64,000 nucleotides of DNA from the NCBI GenBank assembly GCA_017428055.1, contig JAFRRN010000044.1:1-64000 (forward strand). The letters run 5' to 3'. Of the stretch, positions 15,235-23,131 are shown in pieces; positions within the stretch are counted from its first letter, which is position 1, and the number at the start of each line of letters is the position of its first letter. A program made the translations under genes and the position numbers. The stretch comes from Prevotella sp. Its GTDB lineage: Bacteria > Bacteroidota > Bacteroidia > Bacteroidales > Bacteroidaceae. Below the pieces are notes generated by a model. That model was not told the origin of the DNA and did not search any database. It saw only the letters and a program-made list of their open reading frames with translations.

Positions 15235-16734
15235 ATGAAACGAGAAGATATTGACAAGAAAATAGGCTTGCCCGACGTGGATGCGGAGTGGGCAAAGTTT
15301 GAGCGCGAGGTCGTCAACCAGAAAACTGCTTCCCGGAAGTCGCTCTATTGGGGCATTGGCATTGCAGCCTCCATTGCATTGGTGGCAGGAATCTTCCTCT
15401 TTGGGAATGAGGAAAAGGAACAAACAGGTGTGGCGGTCGCAAAGGTCGAACAGCTCGTCGCACCTTCTGTTCACGAAGAAGAGGAAACAGCAATCGAGAC
15501 TGAGTCTGCGACAACGGCAGTGCAACGCCCGAATGCCAACATGCTTGCTATGGCAACCCCATCGAAATCAGAAGTAAACGAAGCTACTGAGGCAGAAACC
15601 GTCTACGACTGTGGAGAAGTAATGCCCTGCTTCCCTGGTGGTGAGCAGGCCCTGCGGGACTTCATTAAGACAAACATGAGGTATCCCGAGCTGGCTATGG
15701 AGTATGGTGCAAGAGGCAGGGTCATCACGACTTTCCTGGTGGATAGCACAGGGCAGGTGTCGAACTTCAAAGTTTTTAGGTACATGCGGATGAGCTACGA
15801 CACCCTGCGCCTTGCCCAAGAGACCGAGAGCCAGCAGCAGATAAAGCAGCAGATAGCCCAACAACTTGGCGAAGAGAGCATCCGTATCCTCAGCTTGATG
15901 CCGAGATGGACTCCTGGCAACCAGTTTGGCAGGCCCGTGAATGTGAAATACAATTTGCCCATCGCCTTCAATGTCACCGATGCCGAGCGCGAGACCTATC
16001 TCGCCCAAAAGCGGGCAGCAGACGACGAGTTGCAAGCCCTCATTGCCGGACAGACCATCGTACCCACGTCGGCAGACTTGGGGGATGGCAATGCGATGCG
16101 GCTCCATGGAATCAGGATTACTGGAAGTGACTCCGTTCGGATAGGTCGAAAGGTTGATTATGATTTCCTTGCCGTGGTTGATGGGCAGCCGCTTTCAGAG
16201 GCAGAGCAAGAGCGAATGCTGTCATCCTTTCACGTCTATTTCTTCCATCGCCAGCAGTTTGTCGATAGCATCATGGTGTATAAGGACGAAAATGCCAAAC
16301 GCCCCTTTGTCGAGAAATACGGCGATCGGGCAAGGAATGCCGTTATGGCCGTCACCACCGTTCCCGATACGCTATGCGATGCCTACATCCAGCAGCATCC
16401 AGAACTCATGCAGACCCGCCGCCGCGTGGAGGGATACGTCGTCGATGAAGAGACTAAAGAGCCGCTACCCGATACATGGATTCACTGCTGTGGGGATGGC
16501 GGTGATGATACAGCGGGTGCCGCCACCGACTCCACCGGGCATTTCGTCCTTTGGTTGCCTCGCACGGATGTCATGCTCCAAGCCAGCCGTGTGGGTTACA
16601 TAAACGTCCGCATTACCCATCCTGCCGATACTGTGATTACCATCCGCATGAAGTCTAATGTGCGAATAAAGGAAGTCGAGGTGCTCCCAAGAGATAAAGC
16701 TGGGGAAATACGAAGTGACCCGTCGAGGCAATAG
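15235..16734 (+). CDS. Anti-sigma-like membrane protein fused to TonB C-terminal and carboxypeptidase-regulatory domains
   Basis: A 499-residue protein from ATG 15235, one base after the sigma stop; the in-frame TTG at 15223 inside the sigma gene is less likely. Residues 1-35 are cytoplasmic (KREDIDKKIGLPDVDAEW, a short sigma-binding-like segment). A single membrane helix spans about 40-58. A low-complexity acidic linker follows, then a TonB C-terminal domain (about 130-250: MPCFPGGEQALRDFI, MRYPELAMEYGARGRV, TTFLVDSTGQVSNF). A region of unknown fold (about 255-395) leads to a carboxypeptidase-regulatory beta-sandwich (about 400-495: VEGYVVDEETKEPLPDTW). It joins a sigma regulator to a domain that normally contacts outer-membrane receptors. 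No receptor is adjacent. Confidence 0.82.
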   Translation: MKREDIDKKIGLPDVDAEWAKFEREVVNQKTASRKSLYWGIGIAASIALVAGIFLFGNEEKEQTGVAVAKVEQLVAPSVHEEEETAIETESATTAVQRPNANMLAMATPSKSEVNEATEAETVYDCGEVMPCFPGGEQALRDFIKTNMRYPELAMEYGARGRVITTFLVDSTGQVSNFKVFRYMRMSYDTLRLAQETESQQQIKQQIAQQLGEESIRILSLMPRWTPGNQFGRPVNVKYNLPIAFNVTDAERETYLAQKRAADDELQALIAGQTIVPTSADLGDGNAMRLHGIRITGSDSVRIGRKVDYDFLAVVDGQPLSEAEQERMLSSFHVYFFHRQQFVDSIMVYKDENAKRPFVEKYGDRARNAVMAVTTVPDTLCDAYIQQHPELMQTRRRVEGYVVDEETKEPLPDTWIHCCGDGGDDTAGAATDSTGHFVLWLPRTDVMLQASRVGYINVRITHPADTVITIRMKSNVRIKEVEVLPRDKAGEIRSDPSRQ

Positions 16735-17049
16735 TTCTTGTAAGTTTGCGGGAACTCAATAACTAATACTGATATTGGAGTCGCCCTTGGCGAGATATTA
16801 AACAGAAATTTGTACAAAATTTGTACAAAATAAATGTCTATATCTGGACAACGTTCCAAAATGTGGTTTATTCATTTTGATGTAATTTTGACTCCTATTT
16901 TGTAGGATTTCCGCACGTAGTGCGCCCCTTCCCGCATACTCTTGTGAGTTAATAAGTTTATAAGTTGATGAGTTTGTGAGTACCCACAAACTCATCAACT
17001 TATAAACTAAAGAGCTGGATAGGAAACAATGTGCGGGAAGGTTTTGGGC
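16735..17049. repeat. Gene-free gap with a nested inverted-repeat element
   Basis: No gene is seen in these 315 bases between convergent genes. The inner perfect inverted repeat has 24-base arms (16955-16978 and 16985-17008, starting AGTTTATAAGTTGATG) with a 6-base loop. Outside it are perfect 10-base arms, CCTTCCCGCA (16927-16936) and TGCGGGAAGG (17032-17041). The whole element, 16927-17041, is 115 bases. No T-tract follows, so it is not a standard terminator. A short related stretch (TAAGTTTGCGGGAACTC) lies at 16743. Confidence 0.8.
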
Positions 17050-17361
17050 TTATCGTTTGTCTTGGATGCCATAGTCTGGCCAGCGTTCTTGAGGGTAGTA
17101 GCCTTTCAGCGTCTTTTTCGACTCTACGTAAGCTGCTTTGACGACGGTCATCTTCTCTTTCATCTCTTTCACTTTGGGTGATAGCTCCTCGCGCAGACGG
17201 TCCACCTCGGCGTTGGCTTCTGCCAGTTGCGCTACAGCCCTCTCCATTTGGTTGATTTCTTCGTTGGAGATGCCCCTTTCACCCATCTCTCTCACGTGCC
17301 TCTTCAGGCCTTCGATAAGGTTGCGGCTTTTCTCAATCTGGATTTCTGTTGTCTTTGACAT
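17050..17361 (-). CDS. Small coiled-coil protein of unknown function
   Basis: A 103-residue, highly charged protein (MSKTTEIQIEKSRNLIEGLK at the start) with no signal peptide and no membrane segment. Most of residues 5-85 should form alpha helix with heptad character (VAQLAEANAEVDRLREEL). Family not recognised. It stands alone on the minus strand, and both sides carry AAGTTnGTGAGTT-type repeats (16927-17041 and 17371-17450). That could mean it came in with a small mobile unit or simply sits between intergenic repeats. Confidence 0.7.
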   Translation of the reverse strand: MSKTTEIQIEKSRNLIEGLKRHVREMGERGISNEEINQMERAVAQLAEANAEVDRLREELSPKVKEMKEKMTVVKAAYVESKKTLKGYYPQERWPDYGIQDKR

Positions 17362-17370
17362 AATGCTTGT

Positions 17371-17450
17371 AAGTTAGTGAGTTTATAAGTTTGTGGGTTT
17401 GTGAGAACTCAAGAACTAATCAACTTAGCAACTCAAGAACTCATGAACCC
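17371..17450. repeat. AAGTT/AACTC repeat cluster
   Basis: The left half reads AAGTTAGTGAGTTTATAAGT followed by TTGTGGGTTTGTGAG, and the right half carries the complementary AACTCAAGAACTAATCAACTT, so the stretch can fold into an imperfect hairpin. It is the same sequence family as the inner arms at 16955-17008. Confidence 0.65.
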
Positions 17451-17514
17451 GTCTACAAAAATACCGAAAATAGATGATTATGCGAATGCTATAGGGCATC
17501 ACTTTTTCGATTAT

Positions 17515-19131
17515 TTAAGACGTATGCAGTACAGTTTTTAACGTTTGTTTGCCTTTCATTTGTTTTATGATGACCATACCCAAATTCTTCATTTTGGGCA
17601 TCTTGCCCATAGTGGAACGCACGGGCTGGACATCGTAGAGCAACATGAGTAAGAGGACGAGGATGCCAACGATGCACATCATGCCGTACATCTCCTTGAC
17701 GGCCACCATCAGGATGTCTTGGTAATCACTGTGAAGGCCGCGATTGAGTGTGTCGGCAACCTGGTGTCGTAAGCCATAACTGTACATGCCGGAACACAAC
17801 GACTCTGCCACGCCATTGCGGATGAAGCCCGAAACGGTGAGGGCATGGAAGAACGTTGGGAACTCGATGAGGTCTTTGAGGTAGAGCGTCATCGTGGCGA
17901 AAAAGATGGCGTAGCCGAAGGTGCGCAGGAACGTAGGCAGATAGAGTCGTTCTACATTTACCACAGGCGACACGTAGAAGTACATCAGTATCACGTACAT
18001 GAGCAGACATGCGAAGCCCACGGTAAGTAATCGGGTATACTTAAACCCAAAGCGAGGGATGAACCCCCAGTAGGGACATCCCTTGCCCCATAGCACGGTG
18101 AAGGCGCTGCCGCAGGCATACCCCAGTATCTCGACGGCATAGAATTGCTGGGTGGTCGTAAACCCCCAATGGAGTATACCTTCTGTGAGAGTGTTCTGTA
18201 GGGCGTTGGGCGTGGCGTTCATCAGTTCGGCGACAAAGAACATGCCGAGAATAGGATACAGTCGGCTACGCCGAAACATCGATGGCTCGATGTACGGATG
18301 TCGTATATGTGTCAGCCGTCCGATGGTGACGAGGATGGTGGCGGGTAGTGCCAAGAGTGCCATGCGCCAAAGGCTGCTGTCTGTCCAGTTTTCATGTTCG
18401 CCATAGAGAAAGAGCCAGATGACTTCGAGCATACAGGCCGACACGAGTACGCACCCCAGCCAGTCGAGCGAGATGAGCGGGACCCTTTGAGGCATCATGC
18501 GCCAAGGATGTGTACAGGTATAGATGGTCAGTATGACGACGAGCATCAGGGCAACCATGAGCCAATGCACCATCTGCCAAGAGTCAAAGGCAATGGTAAG
18601 CTGCCGGGCTATCCAATTGCTACCAGGCATCGCTGCCAATATAACAATGTATATCGAGGGCAGGAATATGCCGAAGTCTTGTTTGGGCGAAAGCCACAGC
18701 CGGATATTGGAGAAACATTCGAATGTGCCGCAGAGCTTGAAGAATCCTGCAATGTAGCTGATGGCGCAGAGCAGCGGCAACCGCCACTCGCCGAAATCAC
18801 CGTCGAGAAGCCAGAGGCAAAGCAGGTTGCACACGGCGATGACGACGGCAGCATTGATAAGCAGCTGCTGGTTGGTGAATCGCAGTTTGTAGCGGAACAG
18901 GAACGGGAAGGGCATATTCACTCCCACCACGCCGCATAAAGCGACAAACTGTATATCCTCGCGCATCAGGCCCGTGGCTCCCACCATCTGTGGCATATTG
19001 GAGAAGTAGATGCCGCCCGACAGTTGGAAGAGGAGCGCGAAGAGGATATATATCCATGGGCGCAACTTCTCTGGCACCCAGGGATTGAACATTGGCATCG
19101 TGAACTTTTGGTTTGGGTTCCAACCGGCCAT
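17515..19131 (-). CDS. MFS drug-efflux permease (EmrB-like, probable 14-helix)
   Basis: A 538-residue, very hydrophobic protein with about 14 predicted membrane segments, the first at about residues 25-45 (WIYILFALLFQLSGG). Charged cytoplasmic loops fit an MFS permease of the DHA2 type. The sequence is diverged and I do not see the classic motif A. The EmrB role rests mainly on context: its start overlaps the stop of an EmrA-like adaptor by one base (TAATG) and a TolC-type channel precedes that, making a three-part efflux pump across both membranes. The substrate could be drugs, bile acids or fatty acids; the sequence does not say. Confidence 0.82.
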   Translation of the reverse strand: MAGWNPNQKFTMPMFNPWVPEKLRPWIYILFALLFQLSGGIYFSNMPQMVGATGLMREDIQFVALCGVVGVNMPFPFLFRYKLRFTNQQLLINAAVVIAVCNLLCLWLLDGDFGEWRLPLLCAISYIAGFFKLCGTFECFSNIRLWLSPKQDFGIFLPSIYIVILAAMPGSNWIARQLTIAFDSWQMVHWLMVALMLVVILTIYTCTHPWRMMPQRVPLISLDWLGCVLVSACMLEVIWLFLYGEHENWTDSSLWRMALLALPATILVTIGRLTHIRHPYIEPSMFRRSRLYPILGMFFVAELMNATPNALQNTLTEGILHWGFTTTQQFYAVEILGYACGSAFTVLWGKGCPYWGFIPRFGFKYTRLLTVGFACLLMYVILMYFYVSPVVNVERLYLPTFLRTFGYAIFFATMTLYLKDLIEFPTFFHALTVSGFIRNGVAESLCSGMYSYGLRHQVADTLNRGLHSDYQDILMVAVKEMYGMMCIVGILVLLLMLLYDVQPVRSTMGKMPKMKNLGMVIIKQMKGKQTLKTVLHTS

Positions 19132-20162
19132 TAGTACCTCACCTCCGTTTCCACATTTAACCCAGCCAACAGACGGGCAACGTCGTCGGCATTATCTGTC
19201 GTGACCTTAATACGTACAGGCACACGCTGCTCTACCTTCACAAAGTTGCCCGTGGCATTGTCTACGGGAATTGGCGAGAAAGCACTACCCGTGCCGGCGG
19301 CAATCGACTCAACCTCGCCCCGATATGTCACTCCGGGTACAGCGTCAGCGGTGAATTCCACCTCATTGCCCACGGCGATGTGCCTCATCTGTGTTTCTCT
19401 GTAATTGGCTACCACCCATACTTGGTTGTCGCCTACGATACGAGCCAATTGCATACCGGGTTGCGCCAACTGTCCCACGTGGATGCCCTTGCGGTCCATC
19501 ACGCCGTCGCAAGTGGCCACGATGACAGTATAGCTGAGGTTTAGGCGAGCCAAGTTTACCTGGGCCTCGGCAACAGATTCCACGGCTGTCGATTGTCCCA
19601 GCCGTTGTTGCTGCTCACCCAGCACCTGGCTGGTGGCTCTCTGATGATTACGTGCCGCCTCGTAACGGGCCTTGGCAGCCTCATATTGTGCCTTGGCATG
19701 GTCGTATTGCTGACGTGTCACGGCATCTTTCTGGAGCAACTGTTCAAATCGTTGGTAGTCTTTCAGGGCATTCTCCATCTGTACACGTGTCTCCTCGATG
19801 CCCGCCGACGCAGCACGGACATTTGATGCCGTGGTACTCATACCGGCTGACACGGCTGACGACCCGCTCTTTGACCCCCGCAGGTGGGCTTCGGCTTGTG
19901 CCAGGGCCAAGCGAAACTCTGCATCCTCGATGATGACCAGCGTGTCTCCTTTTTTTACATGTTGGTAGTCGTCAAAGCGCACCTCCTTGATGAATCCTCC
20001 CACACGGGCATTGATGGGCGTGATGTGCCGCCATACTTGGGCATCGTCAGTATATTCCACATTGCCACAATGTACGAATCGGCTGCATACCAAGCCGATA
20101 AACACCACGAGGGCTGTAATAATCACGGCATTATAAATTCTCTTTATCAGTTTCTTGTTCAT
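19131..20162 (-). CDS. HlyD/EmrA-family periplasmic adaptor (membrane fusion protein)
   Basis: A 343-residue protein from ATG 20162; the frame from 20207 runs into the TolC gene. It has one N-terminal membrane anchor (residues about 10-30: YNAVIITALVVFIGLVC). Then come the EmrA-type barrel/lipoyl halves (YTDDAQVWRHITPINARVGG, abbreviated; VKKGDTLVIIED), a long alpha-hairpin (about 75-190, Ala/Gln/Glu rich) and the return lipoyl and beta-barrel (DGVMDRKGIHVGQLAQPGMQL in parts). It links the permease at 17515 to the outer-membrane channel at 20188. Confidence 0.92.
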   Translation of the reverse strand: MNKKLIKRIYNAVIITALVVFIGLVCSRFVHCGNVEYTDDAQVWRHITPINARVGGFIKEVRFDDYQHVKKGDTLVIIEDAEFRLALAQAEAHLRGSKSGSSAVSAGMSTTASNVRAASAGIEETRVQMENALKDYQRFEQLLQKDAVTRQQYDHAKAQYEAAKARYEAARNHQRATSQVLGEQQQRLGQSTAVESVAEAQVNLARLNLSYTVIVATCDGVMDRKGIHVGQLAQPGMQLARIVGDNQVWVVANYRETQMRHIAVGNEVEFTADAVPGVTYRGEVESIAAGTGSAFSPIPVDNATGNFVKVEQRVPVRIKVTTDNADDVARLLAGLNVETEVRY

Positions 20163-20187
20163 GTTGTTAATGATTATGATTATCGAT

Positions 20188-21489
20188 TTAAAGGGTTCCC
20201 GCAACATATTTCAATCGATAATATGCGAAGATGATGCCGATTCGCGCATCCACTTCATCTATCTCAGCACCCAGTTTGATGTTTGAGGCATCAATCATAT
20301 CCGTGATTAATGCCAACTGAGACAGGTAGCGGTCGCTCACCACTTGGTAGTTACGATGAGCCAGTTCAACGTTTTTCTGCTGCGTCTCCAGTTCGACGTA
20401 TGCTTGTTGGTAATAAGTATAGGCCTGTTGCACTTGGTTGTTCAGATGCTCCGTCGCTACAGAGTAGGTCTGCGCGGCTTGACGGGTGCGGACTTGTGCC
20501 TGCTGTACCTTCTTGTTCTGTTTGAATAGCGAACTGATGGGGTACTTGATACCCACGCCCACATACCAGAAGTTGATGTTCTTGTCGATGGGAGGCAAGT
20601 CGTAAGTGAAGGGACCGCTGAAGTTGTCGGCAGCAACCACTGCCACCCTTGGCAGCATCTCGCTCTTTGCCAGTTTCAGTTCTTGGTGTGCCTTCTTCTT
20701 GCCAATCTCCGCCTGTAGGATGTCAGGTGATGAGGCGAGTGCCGTTGCCTGCCAAGTCAATTCGCCATCTCGACGATAGCTGTTATTGATCATGTTGTCG
20801 TCAGGGATAATCTCGCCGTCTATGCCCAACTGGTTCGCCAACTGGTGATTGAGGATGCTACGTTGGTCTTGCAGTTTTTTTAGGTTCAGGCATAGTGTTT
20901 CCAGTTGCAGCTCATAGCGTGTTATGTCGTTCTTGAGTGCCATGCCTTGTTCGTACTTTGACTTGATGTCGTCTATCAGTCGCCGCGTCAGTTCGATGTT
21001 TTTCGCGATTACTTGCTCTCGGTTCTTCAGTTTGAAGATTTCCAAATAATTTCCCAAGGCCAGGAATCGTTGCTGCTGTCGGTATTGTTGCTCACTTACC
21101 TGCGCCTGCTCGTACTGCAATTCCGCCAACCGGATGCTGGCATCAATGCCTCCACCCGCATACACTACCTGCTGCGCCTCTATCGCCAATGAGTTGCTCC
21201 AGCGTGGGGCCGCGAAGCCTTGTGCGTTAGTTAGGTCACGATTGGTAACCAGCACATCGCCATTCATTGATAATGATGCCGATGCACTCAACTCGGGCAG
21301 TCTCGCGGTGCGAGCCGCCTCCATTCCTTTTCGAGCAAATTCTACGCTTATCTTCTCTTGTTGAAGAGTCTTGCTGTTGCTTTCCACCAGTTGAAACAAT
21401 TCGTCAACTGTCATTCTGTACTCCGTTTGGGCCTTTGCTGGCATCCCTGCCACTACAGCCATTAGGAGTACCAAGTTCCTAAATGTCAT
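20188..21489 (-). CDS. TolC-family outer-membrane efflux channel
   Basis: A 433-residue protein with a Sec signal (MTFRNLVLLMAVVAGMPAKAQ) and two repeats of the outer-membrane efflux protein family: long helices (LRLAELQYEQAQVSEQQYRQ in parts; KVQQAQVRTRQAAQTYSV) and the typical YELxLETLxLNLKKL pattern. First gene of the efflux operon on the minus strand; the adaptor starts 25 bases later. A TAATTTTG promoter element lies about 55 bases upstream. There is no regulator gene beside it. Confidence 0.92.
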   Translation of the reverse strand: MTFRNLVLLMAVVAGMPAKAQTEYRMTVDELFQLVESNSKTLQQEKISVEFARKGMEAARTARLPELSASASLSMNGDVLVTNRDLTNAQGFAAPRWSNSLAIEAQQVVYAGGGIDASIRLAELQYEQAQVSEQQYRQQQRFLALGNYLEIFKLKNREQVIAKNIELTRRLIDDIKSKYEQGMALKNDITRYELQLETLCLNLKKLQDQRSILNHQLANQLGIDGEIIPDDNMINNSYRRDGELTWQATALASSPDILQAEIGKKKAHQELKLAKSEMLPRVAVVAADNFSGPFTYDLPPIDKNINFWYVGVGIKYPISSLFKQNKKVQQAQVRTRQAAQTYSVATEHLNNQVQQAYTYYQQAYVELETQQKNVELAHRNYQVVSDRYLSQLALITDMIDASNIKLGAEIDEVDARIGIIFAYYRLKYVAGTL

Positions 21490-21542
21490 TCAATCAAATA
21501 AAAAAGTAACGGGGAAGACACCCCTTTTCCAAAAATAGTCTG

Positions 21543-21550
21543 CAAAATTA
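21543..21550 (-). promoter_or_regulatory. Bacteroidetes -7 promoter element (TAATTTTG) for the efflux operon
   Basis: On the minus strand this reads TAATTTTG, 54 bases before the TolC start codon, matching TAnnTTTG. Confidence 0.55.
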
Positions 21551-21681
21551 CGTGTTATTTTGATAGGTTGTATCTTTTACATGGCGAATTTTTAGCAAAC
21601 TTTAACCAATGTGTTAGCCCTTCTTTCTCGTTTTTCCCCATCTTCTTTGGTTGGATAATGATAGAATTGCAGAATTTATCG

Positions 21682-21689
21682 TATATTTG
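21682..21689 (+). promoter_or_regulatory. Bacteroidetes -7 promoter element (TATATTTG) for the GH105 operon
   Basis: TATATTTG matches TAnnTTTG and lies 53 bases before ATG 21743. A TTTGG sequence about 30 bases upstream may act as the -33 box. Confidence 0.6.
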
Positions 21690-21742
21690 CATCGGTAATC
21701 ATTATCCATAACATTTCTAACCTAACCTCTCAATTGATACAC

Positions 21743-23131
21743 ATGAAACTGAAGAGCTTTTACATCTGTTCCCTCCTGTTGATTGGGGGAAGTGCCTCGG
21801 CGCAAGTAAACGATTCCAACACCCCTTTGCATTTGATGACCCCGCAGTATAAGCTACGGTACGGGGTGTCCTCCTTGGAAGATGTCAAGGAGACGATGGG
21901 GCGCGTGTTGGATTATATCTCCGCCGTGACCCCTGCCAAGTTAGTTGACGCGAAGACGGGCAAGCCCGTGGAGCGATACAAGGACATCGACGAGAATACC
22001 CAGTTGATAAGGGGCGACTTCCGCCTGACGAGTTACGAGTGGGGCGTGACTTACTCCGCCGTGCTTGCCGCCTACAAGGCGACTGGCGATGTCGCTTACA
22101 AAAACTATCTGTATGAACGGCTGCAATTCTTGGCGGACATTGCCCCATATTTTAATAATGTCTATCGGAAGAAAGGCAAGGTGGACGACTTGGTTCGTAA
22201 GGTCATCGACCCTCATTCCCTCGATGATGCGGGAGCGATTTGCGAGGCGATGATTAAGGCGTCTTTGACGGATAAGGACTTGAAGCTACAAGCTCTCATC
22301 GACAATTATTCATCCTATATCATGGATAAAGAGTATCGCTTGGACGACGGTACGTTTGCCCGTCGCCGCCCACACTATAATACGCTTTGGCTCGATGACA
22401 TGTTTATGGGCATTCCCACCGTCGCCTACATGGGACGATATACGGGAAACACCGCGTATTATGACGAGGCGGTCAAGCAGGTTGGGCTTTTTGCCAAGCG
22501 TATGTTTGTGCCTGAGAAGAACCTGTTTCGCCATGGATGGGTGGAGGCGATGGCAGAGCATCCCGCCTTCCATTGGGGAAGGGCCAACGGATGGGCGTTG
22601 CTGACATTGTGCGAGGTATTGGATGCGGTACCCGAAGACCATCCTGGTCGTGCCGATGTCCTCAACCTGTTGCGAAAGCATGTCAAGGGATTGGCGGCTT
22701 GTCAGGGCATCGACGGCTTCTGGCACCAACTTCTCGACCATCCTGACACCTATCAGGAATCGTCGTGTACAGCCATCTACACCTATTGCATCGCCCATGC
22801 CATCAACGAAGGGTGGATAGATGCCCTGACGTATGGCCCGATGGTGCAGCTCGCCTGGCACGCCGTGGAGTCGTCTGTCAATGAAAAAGGACAGGTGGAG
22901 GGTGTCTGCGTGGGTACGGGCATGGGCTTCGACCCCGCCTTCTATGCCTATCGCCCCGTGCATAAGATGGCGGCACACGGCTATGGCCCTGTCATCTGGG
23001 CGGGCGCGGAGATGATTAAGCTCTTGCAGAGGCAACATGCCAAGATGAACGATAGTGCCGTGCAGTTCTATCCGGAGGAGGTATTGACCGACAAACCGAT
23101 ATTCAACTACGATGCGACAATCAAGTATTGA
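21743..23131 (+). CDS. GH105-type unsaturated rhamnogalacturonyl hydrolase
   Basis: A 462-residue exported protein (signal MKLKSFYICSLLLIGGSASAQ). It has the alpha/alpha-barrel pattern of GH88/GH105. The general acid/base Asp region is YNTLWLDDMFMGIPTVAY, with WGRANGW further on and HPDTYQESSCTAIYTYCIAHA, abbreviated, near the C-terminal part of the barrel. The family removes the unsaturated galacturonic acid left by a rhamnogalacturonan lyase. Its end overlaps the lyase-like gene by 20 bases, which fits sequential action on pectin RG-I fragments in the periplasm. I start at ATG 21743, which has a good signal peptide. Confidence 0.9.
   Translation: MKLKSFYICSLLLIGGSASAQVNDSNTPLHLMTPQYKLRYGVSSLEDVKETMGRVLDYISAVTPAKLVDAKTGKPVERYKDIDENTQLIRGDFRLTSYEWGVTYSAVLAAYKATGDVAYKNYLYERLQFLADIAPYFNNVYRKKGKVDDLVRKVIDPHSLDDAGAICEAMIKASLTDKDLKLQALIDNYSSYIMDKEYRLDDGTFARRRPHYNTLWLDDMFMGIPTVAYMGRYTGNTAYYDEAVKQVGLFAKRMFVPEKNLFRHGWVEAMAEHPAFHWGRANGWALLTLCEVLDAVPEDHPGRADVLNLLRKHVKGLAACQGIDGFWHQLLDHPDTYQESSCTAIYTYCIAHAINEGWIDALTYGPMVQLAWHAVESSVNEKGQVEGVCVGTGMGFDPAFYAYRPVHKMAAHGYGPVIWAGAEMIKLLQRQHAKMNDSAVQFYPEEVLTDKPIFNYDATIKY

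Noticed and set aside
16955-17008. Standard rho-independent terminator
   Set aside because: The stem is AT-rich with no T-run after it on either strand; it is better treated as a repeat element.
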